From Kineosporia rhizophila (GTDB lineage: Bacteria > Actinomycetota > Actinomycetes > Actinomycetales > Kineosporiaceae): DNA of 64,000 bases. The position numbers and the translations under genes are program-made. Under the pieces are notes generated by a model. The model saw nothing but the letters and a program-made list of their open reading frames with translations. It was not told the origin of the DNA and made no database searches. The stretch spans positions 62,001-126,000 of the forward strand of contig NZ_JAJSOH010000001.1 in NCBI RefSeq assembly GCF_021277265.1, given 5' to 3'. The stretch's first letter is position 1. Every line of letters starts with the position of its first letter. Positions 7,893 through 15,212 of the stretch are shown piece after piece.

Positions 7893-8626
7893 CGCTGCGC
7901 CTCCTGCCAGGCCGCCAGGGTGACCTCGGACAGCACGGCCTCGCCGACCGGGACGAGCGTGGTCGGCTGCAGCTGCACACCGGCGTAACCGGCACTCTCG
8001 TCGGTCACCACCTCGATCTCCGGCACGGCCAGCCGGATGTACTCGTCCAGGCCGAATCGCTGCGGACCGGCGATGTCGACGTGCCCCTGCCGCGGCTGCC
8101 CGACCGCCACCTCGGCCACGATCCGGGCCACCTCGGAGGCGGCGATCGGCTGGATGTAGGCGGTGGACAGGTGGGCCTTGCCGTCCTCGCCGGTGGACAT
8201 GCCGGCGATGCCCTGGGCGAACTCGAAGAACTGGGTGGCCCGGACGATCGTGTAGGGCACCGCCCCGGCCTCGATCAGCTGCTCCTGCGCCACCTTGGCC
8301 TGCAGGTAGCCGCTGTCGCTGTCCGGCACGGTGTCGACACCGACGATCGAGAGCGCCACCAGGTGTTTGACCCCGGCCGCCTCGGCGGCCTTGAGCAGGG
8401 TGACGGTCGAGGTGGTGAAGAACGCGCGGGCCTGGGAGAAGTCGGCCGTGTTGGTCACGTCGACGACCACCTCGGCGCCGGCCAGGGCCGCCTCGACCCC
8501 CTCGCCGGTCAGCGTGTTCACCCCGGTGGAGGGCGAGGCCGCGAGCACCTCGTGCCCCTGCCCACCGAGGATGCCGACCACCTGGGAACCGACCAGACCG
8601 CTACCGCCGAGCACGACGACCTTCAT
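7889..8626 (-). CDS. NmrA-like NAD(P)-binding protein, first gene of the RsrR-type locus
   Basis: 245 aa; MKVVVLGGSGLVGSQVVG gives the Rossmann G-x-x-G-x-x-G motif. Same family as the following gene but more divergent in the middle. It is transcribed away from the Rrf2 gene across a 96-bp gap holding two long palindromes, the arrangement known for the Streptomyces RsrR regulator and its NmrA-family target. In that system the target is thought to be an NAD(P)-binding redox-linked protein. Here the target is duplicated. Confidence 0.88.
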   Translation of the reverse strand: MKVVVLGGSGLVGSQVVGILGGQGHEVLAASPSTGVNTLTGEGVEAALAGAEVVVDVTNTADFSQARAFFTTSTVTLLKAAEAAGVKHLVALSIVGVDTVPDSDSGYLQAKVAQEQLIEAGAVPYTIVRATQFFEFAQGIAGMSTGEDGKAHLSTAYIQPIAASEVARIVAEVAVGQPRQGHVDIAGPQRFGLDEYIRLAVPEIEVVTDESAGYAGVQLQPTTLVPVGEAVLSEVTLAAWQEAQR

Positions 8627-8649
8627 GACCCATCACCTTTCACCGGCTA

Positions 8650-8672
8650 ACTCGGATCGTTTGTGTCCGAGT
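8650..8672. promoter_or_regulatory. Palindromic operator 1, ACTCGGA-N9-TCCGAGT
   Basis: ACTCGGA (8650-8656) and TCCGAGT (8666-8672) separated by 9 nt, lying next to the NmrA-like gene. An identical arrangement recurs at 8684-8706; the inner half-sites also form an 11-bp perfect inverted repeat (8663-8673 with 8683-8693). Probable Rrf2 binding site. Confidence 0.75.
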
Positions 8673-8683
8673 ACCTCAACCTT

Positions 8684-8706
8684 ACTCGGACACATTCGGT
8701 CCGAGT
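8684..8706. promoter_or_regulatory. Palindromic operator 2, ACTCGGA-N9-TCCGAGT
   Basis: Exact second copy of the half-site pair, 34 bp from the first (centre to centre), on the Rrf2-gene side. A -10-like TACGAT (8711-8716) follows, 6 nt before the Rrf2 ATG, so bound protein would sit on the Rrf2 promoter and its mRNA would be leaderless. Confidence 0.75.
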
Positions 8707-8722
8707 CAACTACGATGTGCGG

Positions 8723-9238
8723 ATGAAGATGTCCGACGGCGTCGAGTGGGCGGTGCACTGCTGCGTGGTGCTCACCGCCGCCGAGCGTCCGGTGCCGGCC
8801 GCCCGGCTGGCCGAGTTCCACGACGTGTCCGGCAGTTACCTGGCCAAGCAGCTGCAGGCGCTGTCCCGGGCCACGATCATCAAGTCGGTGCAGGGCAAGG
8901 ACGGCGGTTACGTGCTGGGCCGGCCCCCCGGCCAGATCACCGTGCTCGACATCGTCCGCGCCGTCGACGGCTCCCGGCCCGCCTTCGTCTGCACCGAGAT
9001 CCGGCAACGGGGCCCGCTGGCCACCCCGCCCGAGCAGTGCCTGGAGCCGTGCGGCATCGCCCGCACGATGGCCGCGGCCGAGAAGGCCTGGCGCGAGTCA
9101 CTGCGCGCCGTCACCGTGCTCGACCTGGCCGGCGAGGTGGCCGCCAAGTTCAGCCCCGCCCACGCCGGGCGCCTGACCGGCTGGCTCAGCGGGCGGCCGG
9201 GCGAGCAGGGCGGACCGGGCGTCGTTACCAATTCGTGA
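8723..9238 (+). CDS. rsrR: Rrf2-family iron-sulfur redox regulator, RsrR-like
   Basis: 171 aa from ATG 8723. With this start the sequence has Glu8, His12, Cys90 and Cys110, the unusual ligand set known for the [2Fe-2S] cluster of Streptomyces RsrR; Cys106 is an extra. The winged helix-turn-helix spans about residues 22-66 (VPAARLAEFHDVSGSYLAKQ, then GKDGGYVLGR as the wing). RsrR switches DNA binding by one-electron redox change of the cluster. The divergent NmrA-like genes and the two palindromes between them match the known RsrR neighbourhood. An upstream in-frame start (8663) would begin inside operator 1 and shift the ligand numbering; it is rejected. Confidence 0.88.
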   Translation: MKMSDGVEWAVHCCVVLTAAERPVPAARLAEFHDVSGSYLAKQLQALSRATIIKSVQGKDGGYVLGRPPGQITVLDIVRAVDGSRPAFVCTEIRQRGPLATPPEQCLEPCGIARTMAAAEKAWRESLRAVTVLDLAGEVAAKFSPAHAGRLTGWLSGRPGEQGGPGVVTNS

Positions 9239-9281
9239 GCTAGCCTCGGCGGGTCAAGCGAACCGATCGAGGGAGATGCTC

Positions 9282-9878
9282 ATGACCTTGGGTAAGCGAA
9301 TCGCCGTGGCCACCGTGGCCGGTGCCTTCATCATCGGCCTCACCGCCCCGGCCGAGGCCGCCGTACCCAAGTGCCAGGGCAAGCGAGCCACCATGGTCGG
9401 CACCGACAGCGCCGACACCCTGATCGGCACCGAGGGGGTCGACGTCATCGTCGGCCGGGCCGGCAACGACTTCGTCGAGGGCCGGGGCGGCGACGACCTG
9501 ATCTGCGCCGGCTCCGGCAACGACGTGGTCGCCGGCGGTACCGGTGACGACCGCGTCCAGGCGGAGAGCGGGGTCGACCTGGTCAGCGGCAACTCCGGCG
9601 ACGACCGGCTGTGGGCCGGATCGGGCGTGGACACCGTGGTGGGCGGCGCCGGCAACGACCGGATCTACGGCAACTCCGGCTCCGACGACCTCTCCGGAGG
9701 CACCGGGAACGACACCATCTCGGGCGGCGACGGGGTGGACGACCTGCTCGGCAACGCCGGCAACGACACCCTCCAGGGTGGTCCGGGTGCGGACTACCTG
9801 GCCGGAGGCGCCGGCCGGGACAAGCTCGACGGCGGTGCCGGGGCGAACTCCGAGCACCAGGGTGACGGGCCGCGCTGA
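9282..9878 (+). CDS. Secreted RTX-type calcium-binding-repeat protein
   Basis: 198 aa. ATG 9282 is preferred because GGGAG lies 6 nt upstream; the ATG at 9276 abuts the site. A signal peptide (KRIAVATVAGAFIIGL, cleaved after APAEA) is followed by a short region with one cysteine and then about ten glycine/aspartate nonapeptides of the G-G-x-G-N-D-x-x-x kind, e.g. GGAGNDRIYGN and GGTGNDTISGG. Such repeats form a parallel beta-roll that folds on binding calcium. There is no enzymatic domain and no type I secretion gene nearby, so it appears to be exported by Sec as a bare beta-roll. Paralogue of the next gene. Confidence 0.88.
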   Translation: MTLGKRIAVATVAGAFIIGLTAPAEAAVPKCQGKRATMVGTDSADTLIGTEGVDVIVGRAGNDFVEGRGGDDLICAGSGNDVVAGGTGDDRVQAESGVDLVSGNSGDDRLWAGSGVDTVVGGAGNDRIYGNSGSDDLSGGTGNDTISGGDGVDDLLGNAGNDTLQGGPGADYLAGGAGRDKLDGGAGANSEHQGDGPR

Positions 9879-10059
9879 CATCGTTGGCAAGGCGGTGCGG
9901 AAACTGTGGATCAGGTCACAGCGCATAACACCGCGGCTTTTGTGACCGATCAGTAGCGTCACACTGCCGTGGGTTCGGCCCACGGTGTGACAGCTGATCG
10001 ACGTGACAGCTGCAGCCCGGGCCCGGAGCCGGACCCGGACGAATTCAGGGAGCAGCAGT

Positions 10060-10671
10060 TTGTTGAACGGGCGCAAGCGTTTCGCGGTCCTCGGCCTGTC
10101 CGCCACCGTTCTCGGCGGCCTGGTGCTGAGTGCTGCCGGCCCCGCGCAGGCGGCCACGCTGAAGTGCGGCGGCAAGACCGCGACAGTGATCGGCACCAAC
10201 GGTGACGACTCGCTGGTCGGCACCGGCGGCGTCGACGTCTTCGTCGCCCGGGGCGGAGTGGACTACATCGAGGGCCGCGGCGGCAACGACATCATCTGCG
10301 CGGGCAACGGCGACGACCTGATCGCGGGCAACGCCGGTAACGACAAGATCTACGGCGAGGGCGGGGTCGACCAGATCCTGGCCGACTCGGGCAACGACTC
10401 GATCTGGGGCGGCAGCGGCGACGACGTCATCCTCGGCGGCAAGGGCAACGACAAGATCTACGGCGACGCCGGCCTGGACATCGTCACCGGTGACGCGGGC
10501 GTCGACACCATCCGCGGCGGCACGGGGAACGACATCCTCACCGGCGGTGCGGGCAACGACAAGATCTACGGCGACGCCGGCAGCGACGTGATCGGCGGCG
10601 AGGGCGGCAAGGACAAGCTCGTCGGCGGCAGCGGCCGCAACTACATCTACCAGGGCAACCTGCCCAACTGA
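10060..10671 (+). CDS. Secreted RTX-type calcium-binding-repeat protein, paralogue
   Basis: 203 aa from TTG 10060, with GGGAG 7 nt upstream; the frame also opens at GTG 10003 but that adds an Arg-rich, poorly coding lead-in. Signal peptide RKRFAVLGLSATVLGG with cleavage near AQAA, then a short cysteine-bearing region (LKCGGKTATVIGTNGDD) strongly like the preceding gene and about ten GGxGNDxIxG repeats (GGKGNDKIYGDAG, GGAGNDKIYGDAG). Ends with QGNLPN. The two genes look like a tandem duplication with independent upstream regions (181 bp apart). Function outside calcium-stabilised folding is unknown; surface or matrix roles are guesses. Confidence 0.88.
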   Translation: MLNGRKRFAVLGLSATVLGGLVLSAAGPAQAATLKCGGKTATVIGTNGDDSLVGTGGVDVFVARGGVDYIEGRGGNDIICAGNGDDLIAGNAGNDKIYGEGGVDQILADSGNDSIWGGSGDDVILGGKGNDKIYGDAGLDIVTGDAGVDTIRGGTGNDILTGGAGNDKIYGDAGSDVIGGEGGKDKLVGGSGRNYIYQGNLPN

Positions 10672-10690
10672 TCCACCCGCGACACGAAGG

Positions 10691-10718
10691 ACGCCCGGCT
10701 GCCTGAGCAGCCGGGCGT
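10691..10718. terminator. Bidirectional intrinsic terminator
   Basis: Perfect 12-bp stem ACGCCCGGCTGC / GCAGCCGGGCGT with loop CTGA, between the converging RTX-type gene and the gene at 10727. Confidence 0.85.
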
Positions 10719-10726
10719 TCCTGGTC

Positions 10727-11191
10727 TCAGGCCGTGGCGTGGGCCGAGACGGTTCCCCAGCTCCAGCCGGAGATGTGATCGATCCGGCCCCGCCAGAGCA
10801 CCGGCTCGGTCGGCGGAGTCGGCACGAACGACTCCCCCATCACGTAGCGGGCGTTACGCAGGTGCAGGTACTCGTACTCCTCGGGCTGCGGGTCCTCGCG
10901 CAGCGGCTCGATCACCTCGGTGACCGCCTCGTGAAAACCCTTGTCCAGGTAGCGGCGCAGCGACGTCGCGATCGACTCACCGCCGTCCAGGGTCTGGCCC
11001 AGCAGCCGCAGCCACTCGTCCTGCCCCACCAGCACTCCGGTGACCAGGGCGCCGTCCACCGACACGGTGATCCCGAGGTCGAACGAGGCCTGCTCGGCGA
11101 TGCTGGCGAACAGCCGCAGGATCGGGTCGCCCGAGACCGGCGGCGCCGCCTCCAGCATCATCGTCCCGATCGCCATCGTGTCGTCCGTCAT
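10727..11191 (-). CDS. Small acidic protein, possibly GvpU-like
   Basis: 154 aa from ATG 11191; an alternative TTG at 11233 overlaps the end of the merR gene and would add 14 residues, with AAAAGG before it. Neither start has a strong site, and translational coupling to merR is plausible. The segment FDLGITVSVDGALVTGVLVGQDEWLRLL resembles gas-vesicle accessory protein GvpU, which is the only family resemblance noticed; no other gas-vesicle gene is in the window. No membrane segment or signal peptide. Same direction as merR, 31 bp downstream, so likely co-transcribed with it. Confidence 0.6.
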   Translation of the reverse strand: MTDDTMAIGTMMLEAAPPVSGDPILRLFASIAEQASFDLGITVSVDGALVTGVLVGQDEWLRLLGQTLDGGESIATSLRRYLDKGFHEAVTEVIEPLREDPQPEEYEYLHLRNARYVMGESFVPTPPTEPVLWRGRIDHISGWSWGTVSAHATA

Positions 11192-11222
11192 ACCGCAGTG
11201 TTCGGCAGCGAACCGCCGGACC

Positions 11223-11621
11223 TCAAGCCACAAGGGCCTTTTCCGCCGGGGCGGGGACGGTGGCGGAGGCGCAGGGCTGGCTGGGGTCGAGGGCCACGTC
11301 GACGATCTGGTCGAGTTTGGCCCGGACCGTGGCCAGATCGGCCATCTGCCGGTCGATCCGGTCCCGCTCGGCCAGCAGCAGGGCCCGGGTTCCGTCGGTG
11401 GCCACGCCGGTGACCGTGCAGGGCAGCAGTTCCTGGATGGTCCGGCTGGAGAGCCCGGCGGCGAACAGCAACTGGATCAGGTTCACCCGCTCGACCGCGG
11501 CCTCGGCGTAGTGCCGCTGCCCGCTCGGACTGCGCTCGGAATGCAGCAGGCCCTGCTCCTCGTAGTACCGCAGCGAACGCACACTGACCCCGGACCGGGC
11601 CGCCACTTCTCCGATACGCAT
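11223..11621 (-). CDS. MerR-family transcriptional regulator
   Basis: 132 aa from ATG 11621. The N-terminal MerR helix-turn-helix and wing are clear: MRIGEVAARSGVSVRSLRYYEEQGLL, then SPSGQRHYAEAAVERV. A dimerisation coiled coil follows (LLLAERDRIDRQMADLATVRAKL). Cysteines occur only at CTVTG and QPCAS, with no metal-site cluster like those of CueR or SoxR, so the signal is unknown. The gene begins inside a 30-bp palindrome (11623-11652), which argues for autoregulation. A -10-like TAGGTT 5 nt before the ATG suggests leaderless translation. Confidence 0.88.
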   Translation of the reverse strand: MRIGEVAARSGVSVRSLRYYEEQGLLHSERSPSGQRHYAEAAVERVNLIQLLFAAGLSSRTIQELLPCTVTGVATDGTRALLLAERDRIDRQMADLATVRAKLDQIVDVALDPSQPCASATVPAPAEKALVA

Positions 11622-11622
11622 A

Positions 11623-11652
11623 CCCGAACCTAACATGGACGTCAGGTTCGGG
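11623..11652. promoter_or_regulatory. 30-bp palindromic MerR operator
   Basis: CCCGAACCTAAC (11623-11634) mirrors GTCAGGTTCGGG (11641-11652) with one mismatch and a 6-bp centre. It touches the merR start codon and contains its likely -10. Confidence 0.7.
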
Positions 11653-11661
11653 GGGCCGAGG

Positions 11662-11982
11662 TCAGGCGGTGACGAGAGCCGGCTGCTCGAGCTTGCCGGT
11701 CTTCTTCGCCCAGAGCTCGAAGGCCACGGTGGCGAACGGCGGGATCGAGGCGGCCAGCGCGATCAGCGTGGTGAGCACCGACCAGCGCTGGATGCGTGAG
11801 ACCACCAGGGTCAGCACGACGTAGACCATGAACACCCCGCCGTGGATCGGCCCGAAGATCTGCACCCCGGCCTCGGTCGTCTCGGGCACGTACTTGACGA
11901 ACATGCCGATCAGCAGGCCGAGCCAGCTGACCGCCTCGGCGAAGGCGACGACGCGGAAGGCAGTGACCACGCGGGAACTCAT
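11662..11982 (-). CDS. DUF3817 integral membrane protein
   Basis: 106 aa from ATG 11982 (MSSRVVTAFRVVAFAEAVSW); an ATG at 12018 would add 12 residues. Three hydrophobic helices and the family's landmarks are visible: FxxVAxxEAVSWLGLL, YVPE, GPIHGGVFMVYVV and ASIPPFATVAFELW. DUF3817 proteins are small, actinobacteria-rich membrane proteins of unknown role. It lies just upstream of merR in the same direction, but merR's own operator sits in the gap, so they need not share a transcript. Confidence 0.82.
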   Translation of the reverse strand: MSSRVVTAFRVVAFAEAVSWLGLLIGMFVKYVPETTEAGVQIFGPIHGGVFMVYVVLTLVVSRIQRWSVLTTLIALAASIPPFATVAFELWAKKTGKLEQPALVTA

Positions 11983-12104
11983 GACCGGGAATTCTGGCAG
12001 ACCGGGCGATGTGACCATGCTCGCGCCGCCCGCGGGGAACCCCCGGATGGGCCGTTCAGGTGTCGCCCGGAGCGTGTCACGGTGAGCGATACTACGATCA
12101 CAGC

Positions 12105-12338
12105 ATGTCAGTCACCGTGATTCTGGCCCGGCACAACGGCCACGGCCGCACCTCCAGCGCCGACTTCTACAACGACGCGCAGAACATCGAGATCACCGAC
12201 GCCGGGGCCCTCACCGTCGGCTGCGGCTGGCACGAGAACCGGGTCGTGGTGGGCGTCTACCCGGCCGGTGGCTGGCTGACCGCCTACGTGGACGCCGACC
12301 GCGAGTGGCGTGACTCCGACCCGCCCCGGGCCGCCTGA
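12105..12338 (+). CDS. Small conserved-looking protein of unknown function
   Basis: 77 aa from ATG 12105 (MSVTVILARHNGHGRTSSADF). Third codon positions are almost all G or C, so the frame is probably real. It contains ENRVVVGVYPAGGWLTAYVDADREW, suggesting a small beta-rich cytoplasmic protein. No signal peptide or membrane helix, and no family recognised. It ends just before a strong bidirectional terminator. Confidence 0.6.
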   Translation: MSVTVILARHNGHGRTSSADFYNDAQNIEITDAGALTVGCGWHENRVVVGVYPAGGWLTAYVDADREWRDSDPPRAA

Positions 12339-12357
12339 CTGACAGCGGGCAGCGCGA

Positions 12358-12390
12358 AGGCCCCTCATCCGCCGCGCGGATGAGGGGCCT
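12358..12390. terminator. Bidirectional intrinsic terminator
   Basis: Perfect 14-bp stem AGGCCCCTCATCCG / CGGATGAGGGGCCT with loop CCGCG between converging genes. Confidence 0.88.
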
Positions 12391-12401
12391 CGTCCGCGTG
12401 G

Positions 12402-13247
12402 TCAGGACTTGCGGTTGTACATCCGCAGCGCGATCGGCGAGAAGATCGCGGTGACCACGACCGAGGCGCCGAGCACGAAGAGGATGTCGCCGGAGTCGGG
12501 GTTGTCGTTCATCAGGCCCCGGGCCGCCTCGACCAGCAGGGTGACCGGGTTGACGTCGACGAAGGCCTGCAGCCAGCCCGGCATCGTCTCCGGCGGGGCG
12601 AACACCGAACTGACGAAGGTGAGCGGGAACAGGACCATCATCGAGATGCCCATCACCGCGTTGGGGGTGCGCACCTTCAGCCCCAGGATCAGCCAGATCC
12701 AGCTGAGCGAGAAGCAGAACACCAGCAGCAGCCCCACCGCCCCGACCAGGCCGAAAAGGCCGCCCGGGGGCCGGTAACCGATCAGCACCCCCACCAGCAG
12801 CACGATGGTGGAGGCCATCAGGTAGCGCAGGGTGTCGCCGAGCAGGGCCCCGACCAGCAGGGACGGACGCCAGACGGGCAGCGAGCGGATCCGGTCGAAG
12901 ACGCCCTTCTCGATGTCCTGGTTGATCGTCATCGCCGTGTAGATGGTGATGAAGATGATGCTCTGGACCAGGATGCCGGGCAGCGCGTACTGCAGGTACT
13001 CCTTCGGCGAGCCGGAGACCGCGCCGCCGAACACGTAGGTGAACATCAGCGTGAACATGATCGGGAACATGGTCACGTCGAAGAGCTGCTCGGGCACGTG
13101 CTTGATCTTCAGCAGGGCCCGCCAGCCGAAGGTCAGCGAGGAGCTGACCGCCCCGGCCCGGGGCGGTCGCTCGGACGAGCCCAGCGCGGCCACGATTTTC
13201 GCGTCCATCGTGGTGGGGACGGGCCGGACTGCCTCACCGGTGCTCAT
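12402..13247 (-). CDS. ABC-2 type exporter permease, DrrB-like
   Basis: 281 aa with about six membrane helices and the ABC-2 pattern: a long cytoplasmic N-terminus, then [40 protein letters not shown] (the coupling region before helix 3) and a C-terminal [15 protein letters not shown]. The RxRSLPV and [13 protein letters not shown] segments are typical of daunorubicin-resistance DrrB-like permeases. The start codon overlaps the ATPase stop by 4 bp, so this is the second half of a two-gene exporter. Substrate unknown; lipophilic drugs or lipids are usual for the family. Confidence 0.9.
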   Translation of the reverse strand: MSTGEAVRPVPTTMDAKIVAALGSSERPPRAGAVSSSLTFGWRALLKIKHVPEQLFDVTMFPIMFTLMFTYVFGGAVSGSPKEYLQYALPGILVQSIIFITIYTAMTINQDIEKGVFDRIRSLPVWRPSLLVGALLGDTLRYLMASTIVLLVGVLIGYRPPGGLFGLVGAVGLLLVFCFSLSWIWLILGLKVRTPNAVMGISMMVLFPLTFVSSVFAPPETMPGWLQAFVDVNPVTLLVEAARGLMNDNPDSGDILFVLGASVVVTAIFSPIALRMYNRKS

Positions 13248-14206
13248 ACCGGCACCTCCTGCGTCTCTTCGGCCGGCTTGCCGGTCAGGGCCAGGAACAC
13301 CTCGTCGAGACTGGGCTGGCCGAGCGAGTACTCACTGATCACCAGGCCGTGGTCGCCGACCCGCTGCAGGGCCCCGGCCACCGCGGTGGGGTCGGAGACG
13401 CGCAGCGAGATCGAGGCCGGGTCGGACTCCAGCACCGGCTCGGCGCCGAGCGACTCCCCCAGCAGCCGGGCCACCGCGTCGCGGTCGGCCGGATCGGCCA
13501 CCCGGACCCGGACCGCCCCGGACCCGACCGAGGCCTTGAGCTGACCGCTCGTGCCCTCGGCGATCACCCGGCCGTGGTCGATCACCGCGATCCGGTCGGC
13601 CAGCTGGTCGGCCTCCTCCAGGTACTGGGTGGTGAGCAGGATCGTGGTGCCCGCCCCGACCAGGGCCCGGACGATCTCCCAGACCTGGTTGCGGCTGCGC
13701 GGGTCGAGACCCGTGGTCGGCTCGTCGAGGAACATCAGGTCGGGCCGCACGACGATGCTGCCGGCGATGTCGATGCGCCGGCGCATACCTCCGGAGTAGG
13801 CCTTGACCTGTTTGCTGGCCGCGTCGCTGAGGTCGAACGCGGCCAGTAGCTCGCTCGCCCGGGCCCTCGCCGCCGAGCGCCCGTAGCCGTACAGCCGGCT
13901 CAGCAGAATCAGGTTCTCCAGGCCGGTCAGGTCCTCGTCGAGCGAGGCGAACTGACCGGTCATGGCCACCCGGGCGCGGACCTCGGCGGCCTCGCGCACC
14001 ACGTCGTGGCCGAGCACGGTGGCGGTGCCGCCGTCCGGGTTCAGCAGTGTGGCCAGCATCCGGATGGTGGTGGTCTTGCCGGCCCCGTTGGGACCGAGCA
14101 CCCCGTACACACCTCCGGTGGGGATCTGCAGATCCACCCCGTCGACGGCCCGCATGTCTCCGAAAACCTTTACCAGACCGGCTGTTTCGATAGCCAGGTC
14201 GGTCAT
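13244..14206 (-). CDS. ABC exporter ATPase, DrrA-like
   Basis: 320 aa, ATG 14206 with GGGAGG 6 nt before. Walker [15 protein letters not shown], signature [12 protein letters not shown], Walker [13 protein letters not shown] and the switch His in [16 protein letters not shown] (the Q-loop/H-loop region reads TTQY rather than TTH, the usual state of DrrA-type ATPases). A C-terminal DUF4162-like domain (residues about 230-310) is typical of the drug exporter subgroup. It pairs with the overlapping permease gene. No regulator is adjacent, and 208 bp upstream carry no recognisable gene. Confidence 0.92.
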   Translation of the reverse strand: MTDLAIETAGLVKVFGDMRAVDGVDLQIPTGGVYGVLGPNGAGKTTTIRMLATLLNPDGGTATVLGHDVVREAAEVRARVAMTGQFASLDEDLTGLENLILLSRLYGYGRSAARARASELLAAFDLSDAASKQVKAYSGGMRRRIDIAGSIVVRPDLMFLDEPTTGLDPRSRNQVWEIVRALVGAGTTILLTTQYLEEADQLADRIAVIDHGRVIAEGTSGQLKASVGSGAVRVRVADPADRDAVARLLGESLGAEPVLESDPASISLRVSDPTAVAGALQRVGDHGLVISEYSLGQPSLDEVFLALTGKPAEETQEVPV

Positions 14207-14414
14207 CGCACCCCTCCCGAATCGATCGGCACCAACGCGGCACCCACGCGGGTGCGTCAGTAAGGACCGGCCTCGCAGCCGTTTCTCATCGGTGTCCAGC
14301 CTGATTCCTGAACCCGTCTCGAGGTCAAGGGGCAGAGTAGACCGGACGGGTGTCCCGGCGCCTGCGAATTCTCCACCAGGCGTAGCGTGAACTCACCGCC
14401 AGTAAGGGAGGACG

Positions 14415-14579
14415 ATGATGTCGCTAGGCCCGCCCGACCATCTGAACTGGGACGAAATCGGCCCGGACGACGCCGCGATGCCGACCCGCCCGAGCGAACG
14501 GGGCGCGTGGCGCAGCCACGAGCACGACACCTCCGACGACGAGGTGGACGCCGGCGTCACCCGGCTCAATCTGTCCTGA
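14415..14579 (+). CDS. 54-residue acidic protein
   Basis: ATG 14415 (or 14418) follows AAGGGAGG by 3-6 nt, one of the best ribosome-binding sites in the window, and opens a 54-codon frame rich in Asp and Glu (DHLNWDEIGPDDAAMP, HDTSDDEVDAG) ending VTRLNLS. Codon use is coding-like. No family recognised; no signal peptide or helix. The last 14 bases overlap the end of the converging DUF1992 gene. Confidence 0.6.
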   Translation: MMSLGPPDHLNWDEIGPDDAAMPTRPSERGAWRSHEHDTSDDEVDAGVTRLNLS

Positions 14580-15096
14580 ACGGATCCGCCCCGGGCGCGC
14601 GCCCTCTCCGATTCAGGACGAGGGTGCGCACCCGGGCGAACAGGCCCGGTCGCGCGGTCGGCGGCGTCGGTTCAGGAACCGGTTCCGGTTCGGGGCGGGC
14701 CTGCTGCCAGAGCGCCACCGTCTCGTCCGCGTCGAGCACGCCGACCGCGATCAACGGCCCGTCCATCGGGCGTCGGTACTGATCGAGCAGCCGTGCGTTG
14801 AAGTCGGCGACCGTCTCGCGCAGCACCTGCTCCGAGCCGATGGTGGGCAGGGCCTGCAGCAACGCCGCCCGCTCTTTGCGCAGGATCAGCAGGGGCGGCA
14901 GCAGAGCCTGCAGGTCACCGCCGGAACGCTCGACCCAGTCGCGGGCCCACTGCTCGGCCGAGAACGGGCGGTCCAGACTGCGCAGCGGCTTGCCGTGGCC
15001 GTCGAGGTTGTCGAAGGCGCCGCGCTCGCGGGCCTCGCGCAACTGACGCTCGACCCAGTCCTCGTGCCGCATGTGGGCGGGCTTCTTCTCGGTCAT
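14566..15096 (-). CDS. DUF1992 (DnaJ-C28-like) protein
   Basis: 176 aa from ATG 15096, which has GGGGAG 5 nt before; an upstream GTG-type start would add 34 Arg/Gly-rich residues and is less likely. The conserved block VERQLREARERGAFDNLDGHGKPL is diagnostic of DUF1992, the domain also found in eukaryotic DNAJC28; it is followed by the family's L-rich helix (LLPPLLILRKERAALL). The C-terminus (EPEPVPEPTPPTARP) is a proline-rich tail. Cytoplasmic; function unknown. Divergent from recQ with a 116-bp gap. Confidence 0.85.
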   Translation of the reverse strand: MTEKKPAHMRHEDWVERQLREARERGAFDNLDGHGKPLRSLDRPFSAEQWARDWVERSGGDLQALLPPLLILRKERAALLQALPTIGSEQVLRETVADFNARLLDQYRRPMDGPLIAVGVLDADETVALWQQARPEPEPVPEPTPPTARPGLFARVRTLVLNRRGRAPGADPFRTD

Positions 15097-15212
15097 GAGG
15101 CTCCCCTCGGCATCCCTGAGGTTCAACGCTGTCCGCCCCGGCGTGTTCCCGGCCCGGACGGCTTTTCCACAGCCCGCCCGGGCCCGGCGGCACCACAACT
15201 ACAATCGCCCGG

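Noticed and set aside
8663-8722. Alternative upstream start for the Rrf2 regulator
   Set aside because: It starts inside a palindromic operator and shifts the cluster-ligand numbering; TACGAT before 8723 fits a leaderless start.
12402-14206. DrrAB-like exporter plus nearby resistance genes taken as a biosynthetic gene cluster
   Set aside because: No polyketide, peptide or terpene synthase genes were seen anywhere in the window.
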